Assembly (NCBI RefSeq): GCF_005484945.1
Contig: NZ_CP034035.1
Location: 3,844,001-3,908,000 of the forward strand
Length of the DNA: 64,000 nt
Source of the DNA: Brenneria rubrifaciens
GTDB lineage: Bacteria; Pseudomonadota; Gammaproteobacteria; Enterobacterales; Enterobacteriaceae
Direction: 5' to 3'
Below are positions 25,699-34,427 of the stretch, one piece after another. The position numbers were made by a program, and so were the translations under genes. Positions within the stretch are counted from its first letter, which is position 1. Every line of letters starts with the position of its first letter. A model generated the notes under the pieces. That model was given only the letters and a program-made list of their open reading frames with translations, was not told the DNA's origin and searched no databases.

Positions 25699-25931
25699 CA
25701 ATCACCTAATAAATATAAGCTTTTGATACAAAAACATATCAGTCCTTTTCGTCCTTTACCCTGCTGTATTTTGACATAAGAGAGGGGTGAACAGAGCAAT
25801 CCGGTAGAAAAGCTTCACAGCCCGGTCGGTTATGCTGAACTGCCCTTACACACCGTTTTTTAAATAGCAAATCCGCATGCCATTCGTAAAATACCCGCAA
25901 AATGTAAGTTAACGTAAGGATTGCGTTCATT
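25699..25931 (+). promoter_or_regulatory. Upstream region of tpsB with operator-like inverted repeat
   Basis: The region is similar over about 230 bp to 12169-12418. The inverted repeat AACGTAA, GGA, TTGCGTT (25911-25927, one mismatch) corresponds to the perfect repeat at 12383-12399 and overlaps the Shine-Dalgarno-like TAAGGA. Conservation in two copies that otherwise drift suggests a regulator binding site. Confidence 0.5.
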
Positions 25932-27614
25932 TTGTGTAAATCCCTTTCTCTTTTAAGCCTGGCTTTGCTGGCTGTCACCCAGCCAGTCTTTGCCGCCGAC
26001 GCAACCAACCCGGCAGACCGGGACGCACAAGCGCAACAACAGAAAGCCCTGCTCGATCAGGCCAGACAGCAACGTCTGTCCCTGGAGAACGCCACGGACC
26101 TGAATATCCCGGCGATCGCGGCCCCCACCACCACAGAAGGCCCCTGCTTCCCTATCCAAAATGTCGCCTTTAGCGGCGCCGAACACCTTCCCGTTAAAGA
26201 CAGGGCCGCCATTCAGCAACGTTTTCAACACCGCTGCCTCGACCTCACCGCCATTAATCACGCGGTACGGGAAACCACCAACCATTACTTCGCGCATGGC
26301 TATATCACCAGTCAGGCCTATTTGCAGGAACAGGATCTCTCCGGCGGTACGCTGACCATCAGCGTCAGCGAGGGTACGCTTGAGGCGATCGAGCTTGAGG
26401 GGGAAACGCCGCTGGCGATAAAAATGGCCTTTCCCGGTCTGATCGGCCGCATCCTGAATCTGCGCGATCTTGAACAGGGAATGGAGCAACTCAACCGCCT
26501 TCCCTCCCGGCAAATCACCATTGATATTCAACCGGGGAAACAAGCGGGCAGTTCTGTCGCGGTCCTCAAGCGCTCGTCACGAACGCTGCCGATTGAACTT
26601 TACATCGGCGCGGACAACAGCGGACAGCAAAGCACCGGCCGTGAACAACTTTCCGCCCGTCTCGCGCTCGACAACCCACTGCGGCTTGCCGATCGCTGGT
26701 GGCTCACCGCCAGCCGCGACAGCGCGTTCAGTCATCGCTACGGCAGCCGCGCCTTGTCCGGCGGGACTGCCGTCCCTTACGGCTACTGGACGCTCAGCTA
26801 CCAATACGCCTGGAATGCGTTTTTCCAACCGACGCCAATCGGCGATAAACAGTACCGCTATGCAGGCCAAAGCAATACGCATCGACTCAACGTCAGCAGA
26901 ACACTGTATCGGGATGGCAAACAAAAACTGGCGTTGGACACGGCGCTCAGTCGACGACGCACCGAAAACCGGGTGGCCGGGCAACGCCTTGACGTCAATA
27001 GCCCGACCCTGAGCGGCGCCAGCGTCGGCCTCAGCTACAGCACCACGCTGGCGGGCGGCTATGCGACGCTCAACCCAACGCTGAGCCACGGCCTGAGCGC
27101 CTGGGGCGCGACCGACGAGGCAGACGAAGCGAGCGGACTGCCGCGCAGCAAGTATCGGAAATTCGGGTTGAGCAGCAGCTATTTCTATCCGCTGACGCCC
27201 TCGCTGTATTTCCTCACTTCCGTCTACGGGCAAACCTCCCCCGACAATCTCTACCCCAGCGAACGCCTCTCTCTCGGCGGCGAGTATTCCGTGCGGGGCT
27301 TTAAAGAACAGACGCTGACCGGCAACCGCGGGTTTTACTGGCGCAACGAACTGAACTGGCAATTCGCCACCCTGCCGCTATTGGGCAATCTGACCCTGAC
27401 CGCCGCTCTCGACAGCGGCTGGGTCGCCGGCAAAACCGGCAAAGTGGACGGCGGCGACATGACCGGCGCCGCGCTGGGTTTATCCGCCGCCTCCCGCTGG
27501 ATCAACCAATCCGTTTCACTCGGCGTTCCGCTGTCTTTCCCGCATGAACTGCACCCGGATAACGCCGTGCTTTACTGGCAGATCAACTTGCCCGTCAGCG
27601 CTTTTTTTCATTAA
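25932..27614 (+). CDS. TpsB outer-membrane transporter (ShlB/FhaC/HecB family)
   Basis: The 560-residue protein probably starts at TTG 25932, about 11 nt after TAAGGA; no ATG fits. A signal peptide (LSLLSLALLAVTQPVFAADA) is followed by a periplasmic linker, a POTRA region (PCFPIQNVAFSGAEHLP to DLSGGTLTISVSEGTLEAIE) and a beta-barrel with the family's GGEYSVRGFKEQTLTGNRGFYWRNE region. It ends QINLPVSAFFH. It exports TpsA proteins by binding their TPS domain. The usual neighbour tpsA is missing: only a scar follows the stop. It probably serves the exoprotein at 12477, whose own tpsB is deleted, and perhaps the first cdiA. Confidence 0.9.
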   Translation: MCKSLSLLSLALLAVTQPVFAADATNPADRDAQAQQQKALLDQARQQRLSLENATDLNIPAIAAPTTTEGPCFPIQNVAFSGAEHLPVKDRAAIQQRFQHRCLDLTAINHAVRETTNHYFAHGYITSQAYLQEQDLSGGTLTISVSEGTLEAIELEGETPLAIKMAFPGLIGRILNLRDLEQGMEQLNRLPSRQITIDIQPGKQAGSSVAVLKRSSRTLPIELYIGADNSGQQSTGREQLSARLALDNPLRLADRWWLTASRDSAFSHRYGSRALSGGTAVPYGYWTLSYQYAWNAFFQPTPIGDKQYRYAGQSNTHRLNVSRTLYRDGKQKLALDTALSRRRTENRVAGQRLDVNSPTLSGASVGLSYSTTLAGGYATLNPTLSHGLSAWGATDEADEASGLPRSKYRKFGLSSSYFYPLTPSLYFLTSVYGQTSPDNLYPSERLSLGGEYSVRGFKEQTLTGNRGFYWRNELNWQFATLPLLGNLTLTAALDSGWVAGKTGKVDGGDMTGAALGLSAASRWINQSVSLGVPLSFPHELHPDNAVLYWQINLPVSAFFH

Positions 27615-27850
27615 CTCAATCACAGCAAAAAGGAAAACAAGGAAGGTTGCTCCCGATGATGAAGACTTTTTTGATCGTGATAAAACCAAAGAGCGCTATA
27701 AACGGCGGCAGTTTTAAAGACAATTTCACGACACCATGCACCATGAAAGTACATCGCGCCCTACAATCAAACAAAAAACCGCCAGCGCATTTCCATAGAT
27801 GCCGTTTTCCATGCCACTCCCATAGTGTGACCGATAAATTTTCTCTTTAA
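27615..27850 (+). pseudogene. Scar of a deleted tpsA gene behind tpsB
   Basis: Positions 27615-27645 are identical over 31 bp to 12442-12472, the leader and ribosome binding site in front of the intact tpsA at 12477. Instead of a tpsA start, the sequence soon reads SAINGGSFKDNFT (about 27694), matching TGINGGSFKDNFT deep inside the exoprotein (about 16480). Almost the whole tpsA has been removed, leaving the leader and a few codons of the DUF637-like region. Confidence 0.7.
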
Positions 27851-27911
27851 GAACAGAAATATAAATAAATAAAACTCATTTCGTCAGCATGGCGCGAAGA
27901 CTGGCACATTT

Positions 27912-27955
27912 CATGCTTTTGTAATTTTATGCAAGTTACTTGAATTAAAAGCATG
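27912..27955 (+). promoter_or_regulatory. Inverted repeats upstream of the amino-acid ABC operon
   Basis: CATGCTTTT (27912-27920) and AAAAGCATG (27947-27955) are perfect inverted repeats. Between them is the small palindrome CAAGT-T-ACTTG (27932-27942). They lie 22 to 66 bp before the first gene, where a repressor or activator would act. The XRE-cupin regulator at the end of the same gene cluster is a candidate binder; this is an inference. Confidence 0.45.
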
Positions 27956-27977
27956 TCACTTTCACCAGGGGAATATC

Positions 27978-28835
27978 ATGATACGACGCCAATTCGCCAC
28001 TGCTTTCTGTGTTACCACGCTGTGTGCTGTCAGCGCGCTTGCTTTTCCTGCCCACAGCGCCGATCTGCTGGATAAGATTACCGCCAATAAAACCATTACC
28101 ATCGCCACCGAAGCCCGTTACGCACCGTTTGAATTTGTTCAGGACGGCAAAATCGTGGGCTACGATGTGGACTTGATGAATCATATTTTGCAAAAACGTC
28201 TGCCGGGCGTAAAAGTGAAACAGTTGGATCTGCCGTTTCAGGGAATTCTGCCGGGGTTAGATGCCAAGAAGTTCGATTTCGTGGTCACGGCGGTCACCGT
28301 TAACAAACAGCGCGTAGAACGTTTTGCGTTCACCGTTCCTATTGCCGAATCTACCGTCGCCCTGCTTAAGCGCGACGGCGACACGTCCATCACGTCGCTG
28401 GACGATCTCAGTGGAAAGATTGTCGGTTCACAGGCTGGCTCCGGCCAACTTCAGATCCTGCAATCGTTCAATGAACAGTTGAAGGCCAGCGGCAAACCCG
28501 GCATTAAAGCAATTAAACAGTACGTTTCCTTTGATGAAGCCTATTCCGATTTGGCGAATAAGCGTCTTGATGGCGTCGCACAGTCACTAGCCAATCTCGG
28601 CCCGCTGATCAAAAGTCGTCCCGGCGTATTCAGCACCCTGAAGCCCATGCTTGGCCCCACGACTTACTTCGGCTGGGTAGGACGTAAGGACGAAGACAGC
28701 GCCAGACTGGTGAAACTGTTCAGCGACGGGATTGCCGAAGCAAACCGCGACGGCACGATGAAATCCCTGCAAGAAAAATGGTTTGGTTTCACCATGACGG
28801 TCCCAGCCGATAGCATGCCGACGCCGGGTCTGTAA
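27978..28835 (+). CDS. Periplasmic amino-acid-type substrate-binding protein (family 3)
   Basis: The 285-residue protein has a Sec signal peptide (RRQFATAFCVTTLCAVSALA to SAADLLD). The mature protein begins like the polar amino acid/opine binding family: ITIATEARYAPFEFVQDGKI, GYDVDLM, FDFVVTAVTVNKQR, and ends with an EKWFG helix. It captures the ligand for the two permeases and ATPase that follow. The ligand is unknown; the amidohydrolase and DUF1989 genes in the same operon suggest an N-carbamoyl or ureide-type compound or amino acid derivative. ATG follows CAGGGGAATATC. Confidence 0.85.
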   Translation: MIRRQFATAFCVTTLCAVSALAFPAHSADLLDKITANKTITIATEARYAPFEFVQDGKIVGYDVDLMNHILQKRLPGVKVKQLDLPFQGILPGLDAKKFDFVVTAVTVNKQRVERFAFTVPIAESTVALLKRDGDTSITSLDDLSGKIVGSQAGSGQLQILQSFNEQLKASGKPGIKAIKQYVSFDEAYSDLANKRLDGVAQSLANLGPLIKSRPGVFSTLKPMLGPTTYFGWVGRKDEDSARLVKLFSDGIAEANRDGTMKSLQEKWFGFTMTVPADSMPTPGL

Positions 28836-28843
28836 GAATCAGC

Positions 28844-29503
28844 ATGGTTGATTTCTACGGGCTATTCCTTTCCTGGCTTCCTGTTTTGCTCAGCGGCGCC
28901 GTTACCACGGCATCGCTGTGCCTGACCGCCATCGTCGCCGGTTTTTTTGTCGGGGTCGGTATTTACCTGATGGAACGCAGCCCGCTGCGGCTCTGGCGGG
29001 GGATCGCCCACGCTTGGGTCAGCGTGTTTCGCGGCACGCCGGTGTTGGCGCAGATGCTGCTGTGCTTTTATTTGCCCGGCGAGCTGGGGTTGGAGATTTC
29101 CAGCTATTTCGCCGCGGCGATGGCATTGACGCTGAACACCGCCGCTTATCAATCGCAAATTCTGCGCAGCGGCTTTGCCGCGATCCCTCCCGGCCAACGG
29201 GAAGCCGCCGCGATTTGCGGCTTGAGTCCCCGTCAGACGCTCTGGCGAATTCAGGTGCCGCAGGTTTTACGCCTGACGCTTCCCTCGTTGATCTCCGAGT
29301 TGATCGATGTGGTGAAAGCGTCCGCGGTGGTGTCGGTCATCGCCATTACCGATTTGATGAGAGTCGGCCAGCAGTTGGCTTCGTCCACCTATCAACCGCT
29401 TCAAGTCTATATCGCCACCGCGCTGGTCTATCTGCTGTTGACCAGCTTGCTCGCACTGCTGGGCCGCTATTTTGAACGCCGCTGGGTTAAGGAAAGAACA
29501 TGA
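28844..29503 (+). CDS. Amino-acid-type ABC transporter permease 1
   Basis: The 219-residue inner-membrane protein has about five hydrophobic helices and the HisM/GlnP-type EAA loop (SGFAAIPPGQREAAAICGLS). It forms the channel with the next permease. The stop overlaps the next start by four bases (ATGA), so translation is coupled. Confidence 0.85.
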   Translation: MVDFYGLFLSWLPVLLSGAVTTASLCLTAIVAGFFVGVGIYLMERSPLRLWRGIAHAWVSVFRGTPVLAQMLLCFYLPGELGLEISSYFAAAMALTLNTAAYQSQILRSGFAAIPPGQREAAAICGLSPRQTLWRIQVPQVLRLTLPSLISELIDVVKASAVVSVIAITDLMRVGQQLASSTYQPLQVYIATALVYLLLTSLLALLGRYFERRWVKERT

Positions 29504-30141
29504 AAGATCTTCTTCTTTATTTACCCGATTACCTGCGCGCGATAGGCGTCACCCTGGGGATCAGCATCTGTTCCGCGTTGCTGGGCGCTGCGCTCGGTTT
29601 TGCGCTGCACGCGTTATGCCGGCGGCAGCGTGCGCTGTATGCCGCCTGGCGGTTTTACGTCTGGCTGATTCGCGGCACGCCTTATCTGGCGCAGTTGGCG
29701 GTCATCTATTTCGGTCTGCCGTCGGCGGGCATCATGCTGAGCGCCGTTGAAGCCGCCATTTTATCGCTGACGCTGTATAGCGCCGCTTATTTCAGCGAGA
29801 TCTTCCGCGCCAGTTGGCAAAGCATCGTCCGCGGACAGTTGGAAGCCGCCGACGCTCATAACATTTCACGCTGGCAAAGCTTCTGGCATATCCAGACGCC
29901 GCAGGCAATGCGCTTCAGTCTGCCGCTGCTCGGCAATCAGTTTATTCTGACCATTAAAGAAAGCGCGGTGGCGTCAGTGATTACCGTTCCCGAACTCACC
30001 CTGACGACAGGGCAAATCGTCGCGAATACCTATACCTATATCCTGCCCTATGCGCTGCTGATCTTAAGCTACTGGCTGTTGGCGCAGGCCGTCAGTCTGA
30101 GCGTTCATCTGCTGGGCAACGGGCAGACTTCTAAAGGATAA
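29500..30141 (+). CDS. Amino-acid-type ABC transporter permease 2
   Basis: The 213-residue inner-membrane protein has the same fold as its neighbour. It shows RGTPYLAQLAVIYF early and the coupling loop SWQSIVRGQLEAADAHNIS, which contacts the ATPase. Two different permeases per transporter is usual in this family. Confidence 0.85.
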   Translation: MKDLLLYLPDYLRAIGVTLGISICSALLGAALGFALHALCRRQRALYAAWRFYVWLIRGTPYLAQLAVIYFGLPSAGIMLSAVEAAILSLTLYSAAYFSEIFRASWQSIVRGQLEAADAHNISRWQSFWHIQTPQAMRFSLPLLGNQFILTIKESAVASVITVPELTLTTGQIVANTYTYILPYALLILSYWLLAQAVSLSVHLLGNGQTSKG

Positions 30142-30145
30142 CCCT

Positions 30146-30958
30146 ATGGCTGAAACCATTATCGAACTTCGCAACGTCGGCAAGTCATTTGATGGCAATC
30201 AGGTGCTGAAAAATATCAATCTGGCCGTCAGCGCCGGCGAGATTGTGACGCTGATCGGCCCGTCCGGTTCGGGGAAAACCACCGCTTTGCGCTGTATGAA
30301 CTTTCTTGAAGCCTATGATGAAGGCGAAATCTGGATAAAAGGCCAGTTGCTGGGCTACAGCGGGCCGGGACGCGAGCGGCGTCACCGCGACAGCCCCGCG
30401 CTGATTGCGCAAGTTCGCCGCCCGCTGGCGATGGTCTTCCAGCAGTTCAACCTCTGGCCGCATATGACCGTGCTGGAGAACGTCGCCGCGCCATTGGTGC
30501 TGGGCAAAAAGTTGCCCCGGCAGGCGGCCCGGCAGCGCGCCGCCGCCGCGCTGACTCAGGTCGGCATGGCGGACAAAGCCGCCGCCTGGCCATTGCGTCT
30601 GTCAGGCGGGCAGCAACAGCGGGTCGGCATCGCCCGCGCGCTGGCGCTGGAGCCGGAACTGCTGTTACTGGATGAACCGACATCCGCGCTCGATCCCGAA
30701 CGGGTCGAGGAGGTGCTGGACGTGATCAAAGCCCTCGCCAATAAGGGAATTACCATGGTGATGGTCACGCATGAGATGTCGTTCGCCGCGCATATCTCTT
30801 CGCGCATTGTTTTCATGGCCGGCGGTACCATCATAGAAAGCGGGCCGCCCGCCACGCTGTTCCGCACGCCGAAAAGCGAGCGCCTGCAAACCTTTCTGGC
30901 GCCGTGGTTCAAAAGCCCGTTACAACTCAATGAACCGGAGTTCGCCAATGGTCAGTGA
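30146..30958 (+). CDS. Amino-acid-type ABC transporter ATP-binding protein
   Basis: The 270-residue cytoplasmic ATPase has Walker A GPSGSGKTT, Q-loop VFQQFNLWPHMTVLENV, signature LSGGQQQRVGIARALA, Walker B LLLLDEPTSALDP and switch histidine in VTHEM, all intact. It powers the importer formed with 27978-30141. Its end overlaps the next gene by 11 nt. Confidence 0.9.
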   Translation: MAETIIELRNVGKSFDGNQVLKNINLAVSAGEIVTLIGPSGSGKTTALRCMNFLEAYDEGEIWIKGQLLGYSGPGRERRHRDSPALIAQVRRPLAMVFQQFNLWPHMTVLENVAAPLVLGKKLPRQAARQRAAAALTQVGMADKAAAWPLRLSGGQQQRVGIARALALEPELLLLDEPTSALDPERVEEVLDVIKALANKGITMVMVTHEMSFAAHISSRIVFMAGGTIIESGPPATLFRTPKSERLQTFLAPWFKSPLQLNEPEFANGQ

Positions 30959-32201
30959 ACAGGCTAAAAACGTGGCCGACTGCGTCAGTCAGGCCCGGCT
31001 TCTTGATAATCTGGCGACCCTCTCACGGTTCGGCGCGCTGGCGAACGGCGGCGTCAATCGTCAGGCGCTTTCCGCCGACGATCTGGACGCCCGCGCCTGG
31101 CTGATCGATCTGGCGCAATCGCTGGGATGTGACGTCATGACCGATGAGGCCGCCAACCTGTTTATCCGGCGCGCCGGGGTCGACGATCTGCCGCCGGTCG
31201 TCACCGGCAGCCACATCGATACCCAACCGAGCGGCGGTAATCTGGACGGATGCTACGGCGTGATGGCGGGTATCGAATGTCTGACGGCGCTCAATGAAGC
31301 AGGCATCGTCACCCGGCGGCCTCTGGACGTTGTCATCTGGACCAACGAAGAAGGCAGCCGGTTCGCGCCTGGGGCGATGGGATCAAATGCCTTCGTCAAT
31401 CCAGAATATCTTGCCGCATATCAAAACAATCAGGATCAGAACGGCGTCACGCTCAAAGAGGCGCTGGCTGACTGTCACCGCCGTTTTAGTCTTCCGCGCC
31501 GGGCCAAATACCCGATGGCGGCGTTTATCGAACTGCACATTGAGCAAGGACCCGTGCTGGAGCAAGCCGGACTGCCTCTGGCTACCGTGCAGGGAATTCA
31601 GGGCGTCAGATGGTATCAGGTTGTGTGTTCCGGCCAGAGCGCTCATGCCGGCACCACGCCGATGAGCAGCCGCGCCGACGCCATGACGCTGGCTCGACGC
31701 CTGACCGATCGCATTGAAAACGCCCTGTCCGATGTGCCCGCCGACCAGTTGCGGCTCACCTTTGGCAGTTGGCAGGTGATGCCGAACTCCATCAATACCA
31801 TCGCAGGCCAGGTCAGCTTCACCATCGATTTTCGCCATCCCGACGCTGAGGTGCTAGCGCGTTTCGATACGGTGATCGCCGGGTTCGCCGCCGACAACGT
31901 GACCGTGACCTCACTGCTGCATCAGGCGCCGGTGGCCTTCGATCCCCCCCTGCTGGCGCAACAGCAGGCGTGTTGCGACGCGCTGGCGATCCCGACCACG
32001 CAACTGGTTTCGGGCGCGTTCCACGACGCGATGTGTCTGGCGCGGCACTGTCCGACCAGCATGTTTTTTGTTCCCAGCCACAAAGGAATCAGCCATAACC
32101 CGGCTGAGTATACCGACCCGCATTCACTCTGGCTTGGGGCCAGAGCACTCGCCTGCTGCCTGACCGAGCTGGCAAACCCATTAACAGGAGTCAATTTATG
32201 A
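30948..32201 (+). CDS. M20-family amidohydrolase (allantoate / N-carbamoyl amino acid type)
   Basis: The 417-residue protein starts at ATG 30948, with CCGGAG seven bases ahead and an overlap with the ATPase gene. Metal-site motifs of the hydantoinase/carbamoylase group are present: GSHIDTQPSGGNLDGCYGVM, WTNEEGSRFAPGAMGS, ELHIEQGPVLE, and GQSAHAGTTPMSSRADA of the dimerisation domain. Relatives hydrolyse allantoate, ureidoglycine, N-carbamoyl amino acids or beta-ureidopropionate, releasing ammonia. The exact substrate cannot be told; the linked ABC importer and DUF1989 gene favour a ureido compound brought in from outside. Confidence 0.85.
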   Translation: MVSEQAKNVADCVSQARLLDNLATLSRFGALANGGVNRQALSADDLDARAWLIDLAQSLGCDVMTDEAANLFIRRAGVDDLPPVVTGSHIDTQPSGGNLDGCYGVMAGIECLTALNEAGIVTRRPLDVVIWTNEEGSRFAPGAMGSNAFVNPEYLAAYQNNQDQNGVTLKEALADCHRRFSLPRRAKYPMAAFIELHIEQGPVLEQAGLPLATVQGIQGVRWYQVVCSGQSAHAGTTPMSSRADAMTLARRLTDRIENALSDVPADQLRLTFGSWQVMPNSINTIAGQVSFTIDFRHPDAEVLARFDTVIAGFAADNVTVTSLLHQAPVAFDPPLLAQQQACCDALAIPTTQLVSGAFHDAMCLARHCPTSMFFVPSHKGISHNPAEYTDPHSLWLGARALACCLTELANPLTGVNL

Positions 32202-32896
32202 GCACAATCCACTATCCTGCCTGCTGTGAAAAAGATAACGGCACCCCGCTAGGCAGCAACGCGACCCTCACCTCGGCGATTTCGGCCGACGGCACGCCGA
32301 CGCCTGGGGAAACCTATACGGTTCCGGCCCGTTGCGGCTGTGCCGTCCGCCTGCAAAAAGGCCAGATTATTCGCATCATCAACACGCCGGGCAGCCAGGT
32401 ATGCGATACCTGGTTGTTCAACAGTGAAGACCTGAGTGAATTTTCTTCAATGGAACATACCCGCGCGTTTATCGATAAAATCATCCCTGAACCGGGCGAT
32501 GTGCTGGTCACCAATCAGCGCCGTCCGATTGGCACGCTACTGGCCGACACCTCGCCGGGCGTCCACGATACCCTGATTGCCGCCTGCGATCTGTTCCGCT
32601 ATAGCAATATGGGGATCACGGAATACCATGATAGTTGTGCGGATAATATGCGACTGGCGCTCAACGCGATCGGTCTGCGCGCACGCGAAGTTCCCCAGCC
32701 GCTGAACCTTTGGATGAATACGCCGGTTAATCCCGATTACTCGATTTCCTGGCTTCCGGCGGTGAGCAAAGCGGGCGATTATGTCGAAATCCGCGCGGAA
32801 CTGGATTGCATCGTGGTCATGTCCGCCTGTCCGCAAGACATCGTGCCAATCAATGGTTGTAATCCTCAGGCAATCCATTTTAGTGTAACGAATTAA
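32198..32896 (+). CDS. DUF1989 (urea carboxylase-associated) family protein
   Basis: The 232-residue protein starts on an ATGA overlap with the amidohydrolase gene. It has typical DUF1989 segments: RCGCAVRLQKGQIIRIIN, GSQVCDTWLFN, EHTRAFIDKI, TPGVHDT-like SPGVHDTLIAACD, YHDSCADNM, PEP-like and ADYVELRAE-like KAGDYVEIRAELDCIVVMSA, with conserved Cys/His/Asp residues that probably bind metal. Family members accompany urea carboxylase or nitrogen-scavenging genes; the reaction is not established. Last gene of the operon. Confidence 0.8.
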   Translation: MSTIHYPACCEKDNGTPLGSNATLTSAISADGTPTPGETYTVPARCGCAVRLQKGQIIRIINTPGSQVCDTWLFNSEDLSEFSSMEHTRAFIDKIIPEPGDVLVTNQRRPIGTLLADTSPGVHDTLIAACDLFRYSNMGITEYHDSCADNMRLALNAIGLRAREVPQPLNLWMNTPVNPDYSISWLPAVSKAGDYVEIRAELDCIVVMSACPQDIVPINGCNPQAIHFSVTN

Positions 32897-32903
32897 TTAG
32901 CAC

Positions 32904-32932
32904 GCCACTCGTCGTCAGGAAGACGGCGAGTC
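32904..32932 (+). terminator. Imperfect hairpin after the DUF1989 gene
   Basis: ACTCGTCGTC and GACGGCGAGT pair with one mismatch around a short loop, followed by CGTTTCC. It is a plausible end of the operon before the regulator gene, but the T-run is weak. Confidence 0.4.
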
Positions 32933-32961
32933 GTTTCCACTTCGATAATTGATAGCTTGTT

Positions 32962-33552
32962 ATGAAAAAAAATGGCGATACCAGCGGTACTGTACTATCC
33001 AATCTGGGCATGCGGTTGCGGCATGCTCGTCTGGCGCAGGAACTGACGTTAAAACAGCTGGCGCAGAAGGTGGCGTGCTCCGAAAGCCTGCTCTCTAAAC
33101 TGGAAAATGAGGTGGCAACGCCGTCTCTGGCGATGTTGCACCGTTTAGCCCGCGCGTTGGAAACCAATATTTCCGACCTGATGGCCGAAAACTGGGTGAC
33201 GGAATCGCCGGTGCTTAAACCGGAGCAGCGGCGGCGGAAACGGTTTTTGCAGCGTAATAAACAAGGCGGCATCGAACTGGAAAACCTGACCTATCACCAT
33301 AAAGGCGGGTTGTTGCAGGGCAATATCCATGTTATCGAGCCTGGCGTCGCCAGCGACGGGCTGATTGAGCATCAGGGTGAAGAAATGGGCTTTGTGCTGA
33401 CGGGCGATATCGAGCTGTATCTGGGGGAAGAAACCCACCGTTTAAGCGCTGGCGACTCCTTTTATTTTCCCAGCCAGATCCCTCACGGCTATTGCAATAT
33501 CGGCAAGACGGTCGCTCATGTGCTTTGGGTCAACACCCCGGTTACGTTCTAG
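32962..33552 (+). CDS. XRE-family regulator with C-terminal cupin domain
   Basis: The 196-residue protein has an N-terminal helix-turn-helix (LRHARLAQELTLKQLAQKVACSESLLSKLENE, residues about 14-50) and a C-terminal cupin (GDIELYLGEE, LSAGDSFYFPSQIPHGYCN). This is the PuuR/SutR layout: the cupin binds a small ligand and changes DNA binding. Its place beside the ureide/amino acid operon suggests local control, possibly through the inverted repeats at 27912-27955. Confidence 0.82.
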   Translation: MKKNGDTSGTVLSNLGMRLRHARLAQELTLKQLAQKVACSESLLSKLENEVATPSLAMLHRLARALETNISDLMAENWVTESPVLKPEQRRRKRFLQRNKQGGIELENLTYHHKGGLLQGNIHVIEPGVASDGLIEHQGEEMGFVLTGDIELYLGEETHRLSAGDSFYFPSQIPHGYCNIGKTVAHVLWVNTPVTF

Positions 33553-33640
33553 CGCGCATGTGCCTTTACGGAGTCGCAGCATCCCTTAGCGTCGGCCGCG
33601 GTGATCATGGCGGCCAGCGCTAAGCTCCAATTGGGCTATT

Positions 33641-33679
33641 GGGGATCGCCTCAGAAAACGGATTTTAAAGCACGTTAAG
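33641..33679 (+). repeat. Tn3-type terminal inverted repeat, left
   Basis: It starts GGGGATCGCCTCAGAAAACG and ends AAAGCACGTTAAG. It matches the complement of 35766-35803 at most positions, with one extra base near its start. Confidence 0.85.
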
Positions 33680-34314
<635 letters not shown>

Positions 34315-34370
34315 CTGCCAGCTTCGGCCCGCTTAATTTTCTAAGAAAGTGGCCGCAGGTGCTTAACTTG

Positions 34371-34399
34371 GGAACGATTTGATCAAAACGGTCCACTCA
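34371..34399 (+). promoter_or_regulatory. Hrp box (HrpL-dependent promoter)
   Basis: GGAACG, 16 bases, then CCACTCA. The consensus is GGAACC, 15-16 bases, CCACNNA, so only one base differs. The start codon at 34428 follows at a typical distance. The extracytoplasmic sigma factor HrpL uses such sites for type III secretion genes in plant-pathogenic bacteria. Confidence 0.85.
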
Positions 34400-34427
34400 T
34401 TTGACATTTCCAACAGTCAAGTGAGTC

